Source: Baylisascaris procyonis
Lineage: Eukaryota; Nematoda; Chromadorea; Rhabditida; Ascarididae
DNA length: 64,000 nt
Direction of reading: 5' to 3'
Assembly (NCBI GenBank): GCA_037389465.1
Contig: JAZARR010000154.1
Coordinates: 1,736,001 to 1,800,000, forward strand
The translations under genes were made by a program, and so were the position numbers. The notes under the pieces are model-generated. The model ran no database searches. It was not told the origin of the DNA and was given only the letters and a program-made list of their open reading frames with translations. Below are positions 60,724 through 64,000 of the stretch, in pieces; positions within the stretch are counted from its first letter, which is position 1; each line of letters opens with the position of its first letter.

Positions 60724-63700
60724 AAAAAAAATTGGTAAACGACGATTAGGTTAGGAAAGATTTGACAGGGCGTCTTTGATGGAATGGAAGAATTATTCTA
60801 CTTGAGGTAAGCCAAATAAAAAAAACAGAATTCCGGAACCTATATAAACGAAAAGAAATGCAATTTCATGCATTCATGAGCGATTCAATAGTAACTGTTT
60901 TCAACATATCGTCTGTCTCGAGAGTGCACTTTTCTAAAAAGCAAAGTAAGTCTTTAATAGCAATTGGCTTCATTTAATGTCTTCTTTTAGAAAAGCACCA
61001 AAGTTGATTAACTGAAACCCTATTATGAGAAAATCGAAATTCGTTAGTAGTCAGTTGAAGATTTTAGTGTTGAAGAGTTGAAATACCATCAAATATTCTC
61101 CAACTATTCTATGCACATATTTGAACTGAACTCTCTAAGCGAAACGAATGTTTCGTCTAAATTTGTAAGTATTGGAAATTCTCTATCGAATTTTGTAAAC
61201 TGGTATAGTGCTGTCTAGTTTTGCCGTTTCGAATCGAAAAATTGATAAATCTTCGTCGTTTTCTTCAGCACGCCAAATTCACGTGCAAAAGAGAAATTTT
61301 GAACGTTTTAAGCGATACACATTGCCGGCTTGAAATGAACAATAAATACATTTAAAAGTCAATTTTGACGAATCATGAAGCGAGTAGTCTTGAAGTGAAT
61401 ATCGCATAGAATAAGTGAAATCATCAAAGCATTTTTCTTTATTACTTGTGGAAATTATTGTTGGTGAGCTTTTACCCGCAGCAGTCTTCGTCAGTCTTTA
61501 GAATGTTTTCGCAGCTTGTGTGGTACATTTTTTTGTGTTTATATCAACGTGCTAAACGTTGGAGAAGGAAGCAAAATGAAGCCATGCGTCGATTGCTTTT
61601 TAAGAGACGTGTGCCTATTTGTTATGAGTGTGAGAATGTGCAACGGAAGCGTTTCTTTGAGCCGACGCCTCTATAAACGGTGCTCTCGATGTTGTACGGT
61701 GTCATTGCTCGTTTCTCATGAGCATGTAAGCTTTCTCTAAATGATGCTTTATTGAACAATGAAAAGAGCATTGTGCTGGATTTGTTGAGATGTCAATAGA
61801 TTGTTTTTCATCAAGCTTCGAAGTTGATTTAGATTCAATTGTTTTGCGCTGCTATATATTAAAAAATGGGAATTAAATGCTTCTTGTAAAGGGACAAACG
61901 TAGATAACGTTGGTGGGAATAACGACATCAATATTATCACTTATAATAACAAAAGAGCTTTTTCAAACCTTGCATTATACCCGCATTAGTCCCCATATGT
62001 GCAAATATGACCGTCTGTCTGCTTGCCTGCCTATCCATTCGGCCGTCACGGACCAGAAAAGCAATGACGATAAAACTTACTAGCTGTCTATACAATAACT
62101 TCCCAACCCAGATGGAATTGCATTCTGAATGAATAGATTCGATTGAGTTATATGCGCGCGCATGAAATGTAATGGTGAATATTCACGTGCAACAATTATC
62201 GTACGTCTCATGACGTGTAATCCAAAAAGGAACTTTTTGATAACGTTTTGCATAGCGAATCGATTTATAATAGGACATTTCACTGCTAGGCACTACGTCA
62301 TTATTTTTGGCTTTATATTCGCACCTCGATTGAATGCAAATTCAGATGTAGCAATCGTTGCGATCTTGCTTGCAAGGCTACTTTGTTTATTGTTTCAATG
62401 ATAGAATAGCATGCCTATTTGTTGTCATCAACAAACGCCTCGGTTACAAATGAGTTCTCGATCTCTTGTTATTGCCTCCATCGTTTTTTTTTGTCGGAAT
62501 TTAATGCATATATCATTTTATAAATCTAGTTACACTTTACAAGTCTAATTACTTTTACGAAGGTTTATTTATACGAAATAAACCAAGTGCTTAACATCGA
62601 ATCTTAACCAGCAACTGTGTTGAAGTCCGACTTCTCCGAAATTTAATTGCGAAAATTGTTCAATTTTAATGATGTGCACATAAACGATTGCCCTTACTTT
62701 TTCACGCGTCGGCGAATTTCAGTGAAAGTTTGTCTCCAGGATGTACAGTAGAAATAATCGTCTTTACTCCCATGGAACGATGAGAAACCACTCTTTTAAT
62801 TCATTATTATCAGTAGATGCCTTAGTGATTTCAGGATCAAGTATTTCAGCATCTATCGTTTTGTGAGCACTCCAGCATGGTTGTTTATGAAGAAATTTCA
62901 CGCATTTTTTCACATTACGATATGCCAACAAAAGCGGGCAAAGTGTCAGCTGAAGTGTACAATTGGGCGATCAAGTGCTCTGAGCAACAGTTTTGATTTG
63001 AGACACGTGTGTTTCTAACGTCGTCTTTTATTAGCGAAATAATTACTCCATAGCAATTCAAGTTTTTATCATTTATCAAATTTGTTTATTGGTCAATTGA
63101 ACTAGTTGTAGTGATTACTTAATGCAAATCAACACTGTATAGGTTATGTTTTCATATTTCAGAGTGCATAAAGTGTTTGGAACTTGCTTAAAAATAACTA
63201 CACAGACTGCTTCTTTCCATGGTGACATAGGCCTGAGATCATTGTCTTGGGATTGTGTTAGCATTTGCATTGATGAACAAAGGGATGATTTTCAGTTGTT
63301 TGCGTGGAATTGCCAATTCTAGCGAAACTTTTTGCATAGATAGTCATTTGGTTCACATTTCCTTCGAATATTTCTCTCAGCTACTCTGATTTGACAAAAA
63401 AAGATGATCCATGAACAACGTTTAACTTTCCTTCAATGGTCAATTTCTTAGAAATATGCTTTCAGAGATCTCAACGTGAATTTTGCGTATATTTTTAGGT
63501 AATTTTGGCCACAAATTCTGAAACTATTTTCGTACTTTAGCACTCATAACAACAAGTTTGAAAATTTATTGTTGACTAATGCAGTCATGCCTTAGGGCAT
63601 AAGATGAACATTAATAATCTCTCATCAACTTCAAGAAAGGCAGCTCATTTTTTTTCAACAATCTGGCCTTATTTTTTCTCAATTTCATCAAATCCAAATT

Positions 63701-64000
63701 TTAGCAAATGAATTTCATAGTTCCAACTTTCCATCACATCAACAAATGCTTTTCCATCTATTCTGAAATTCTTGAAAGCAATTAAAATGGTGCTAATTTC
63801 ATTCTTATCATAAATAAGCGTATGTGGACGAGTCTGGAATGAGAGTATTATAATATTTTAGAGACGAAATGTTGGGAATGGGGTAACTTTAGTTTCCTAA
63901 AGGATGTAGTTGATCGTCGCCATGATGCATCACTGTGATTGTTTTGTTTTGCACGATATGAATTAGTCATATGTGAAATTCTGCAAAACTATTTCTTGAA
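60724..64000. other. AT-rich intergenic DNA, no supported gene
   Basis: No exon chain could be built. The open frame at 61446-61676 is basic and Arg-rich but unsupported. A CT-rich patch at 61990-62060 (GTCTGTCTGCTTGCCTGCC) resembles patches elsewhere in the window. One CAGCTG lies near 62947. Confidence 0.45.

Noticed and set aside
1..64000. CRISPR arrays, bacterial operons, ribosome binding sites or prophage
   Set aside because: The genome is eukaryotic: introns, a Pol III tRNA and microsatellites. No such structures were seen. No rRNA or spliced-leader RNA gene was recognised either.

Overview
The window looks like nuclear DNA of a nematode, probably a parasitic one. It is AT-rich, with compact multi-exon genes and many acceptors of the tttcag, tttgcag or tatag type. 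Several start codons sit a few bases after an acceptor-like CAG, as expected for leader trans-splicing. It holds a bHLH gene of the AP-4/HLH-11 type and a tandem-PDZ gene of a kind common in nematodes. The species cannot be fixed from the sequence alone. Most long open frames are chance or antisense shadows; the genes below were assembled from splice sites and matching codon phase.

Layout. 1-4.5 kb: a candidate minus-strand gene (37-820) and a plus-strand gene for a Ser/Glu-rich protein with a C-terminal membrane anchor (667-4483), separated partly by a degenerate TG/CG tract. 8.2-8.9 kb: a two-exon gene for a 97-residue single-pass membrane protein. 9.97-10.04 kb: tRNA-Arg(CCT), minus strand. 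11.95-13.13 kb: a three-exon gene for a small secreted protein. 15.15-16.44 kb: a segment that is open on both strands and unresolved. 18.97-20.72 kb: an RS-domain protein. 23.5-24.7 kb: one copy of a dispersed repeat and a decayed RTE-type reverse transcriptase. 25.65-29.76 kb: a seven-exon tandem PDZ gene. 31.5-33.3 kb: parts of an unrecognised gene. 33.3-41.6 kb: little that is supportable. 41.6-42.1 kb: the second, inverted copy of the dispersed repeat. 42.27-56.46 kb: the five-exon AP-4/HLH-11 gene, with long introns that contain a decayed copy of one exon, a tRNA-like sequence and a small possible secreted-peptide frame. 56.5-64 kb: mostly noncoding, with a perfect 29-bp hairpin, a TA microsatellite and one candidate exon with a glutathione-transferase-like motif.

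No pathway links these genes; they are independent transcription units. The most notable signal is the AP-4-like gene itself. Its introns are rich in CAGCTG, the motif AP-4 proteins bind, and intron 4 carries a broken duplicate of the gene's own fourth exon. Exon boundaries are by eye and need transcript support.
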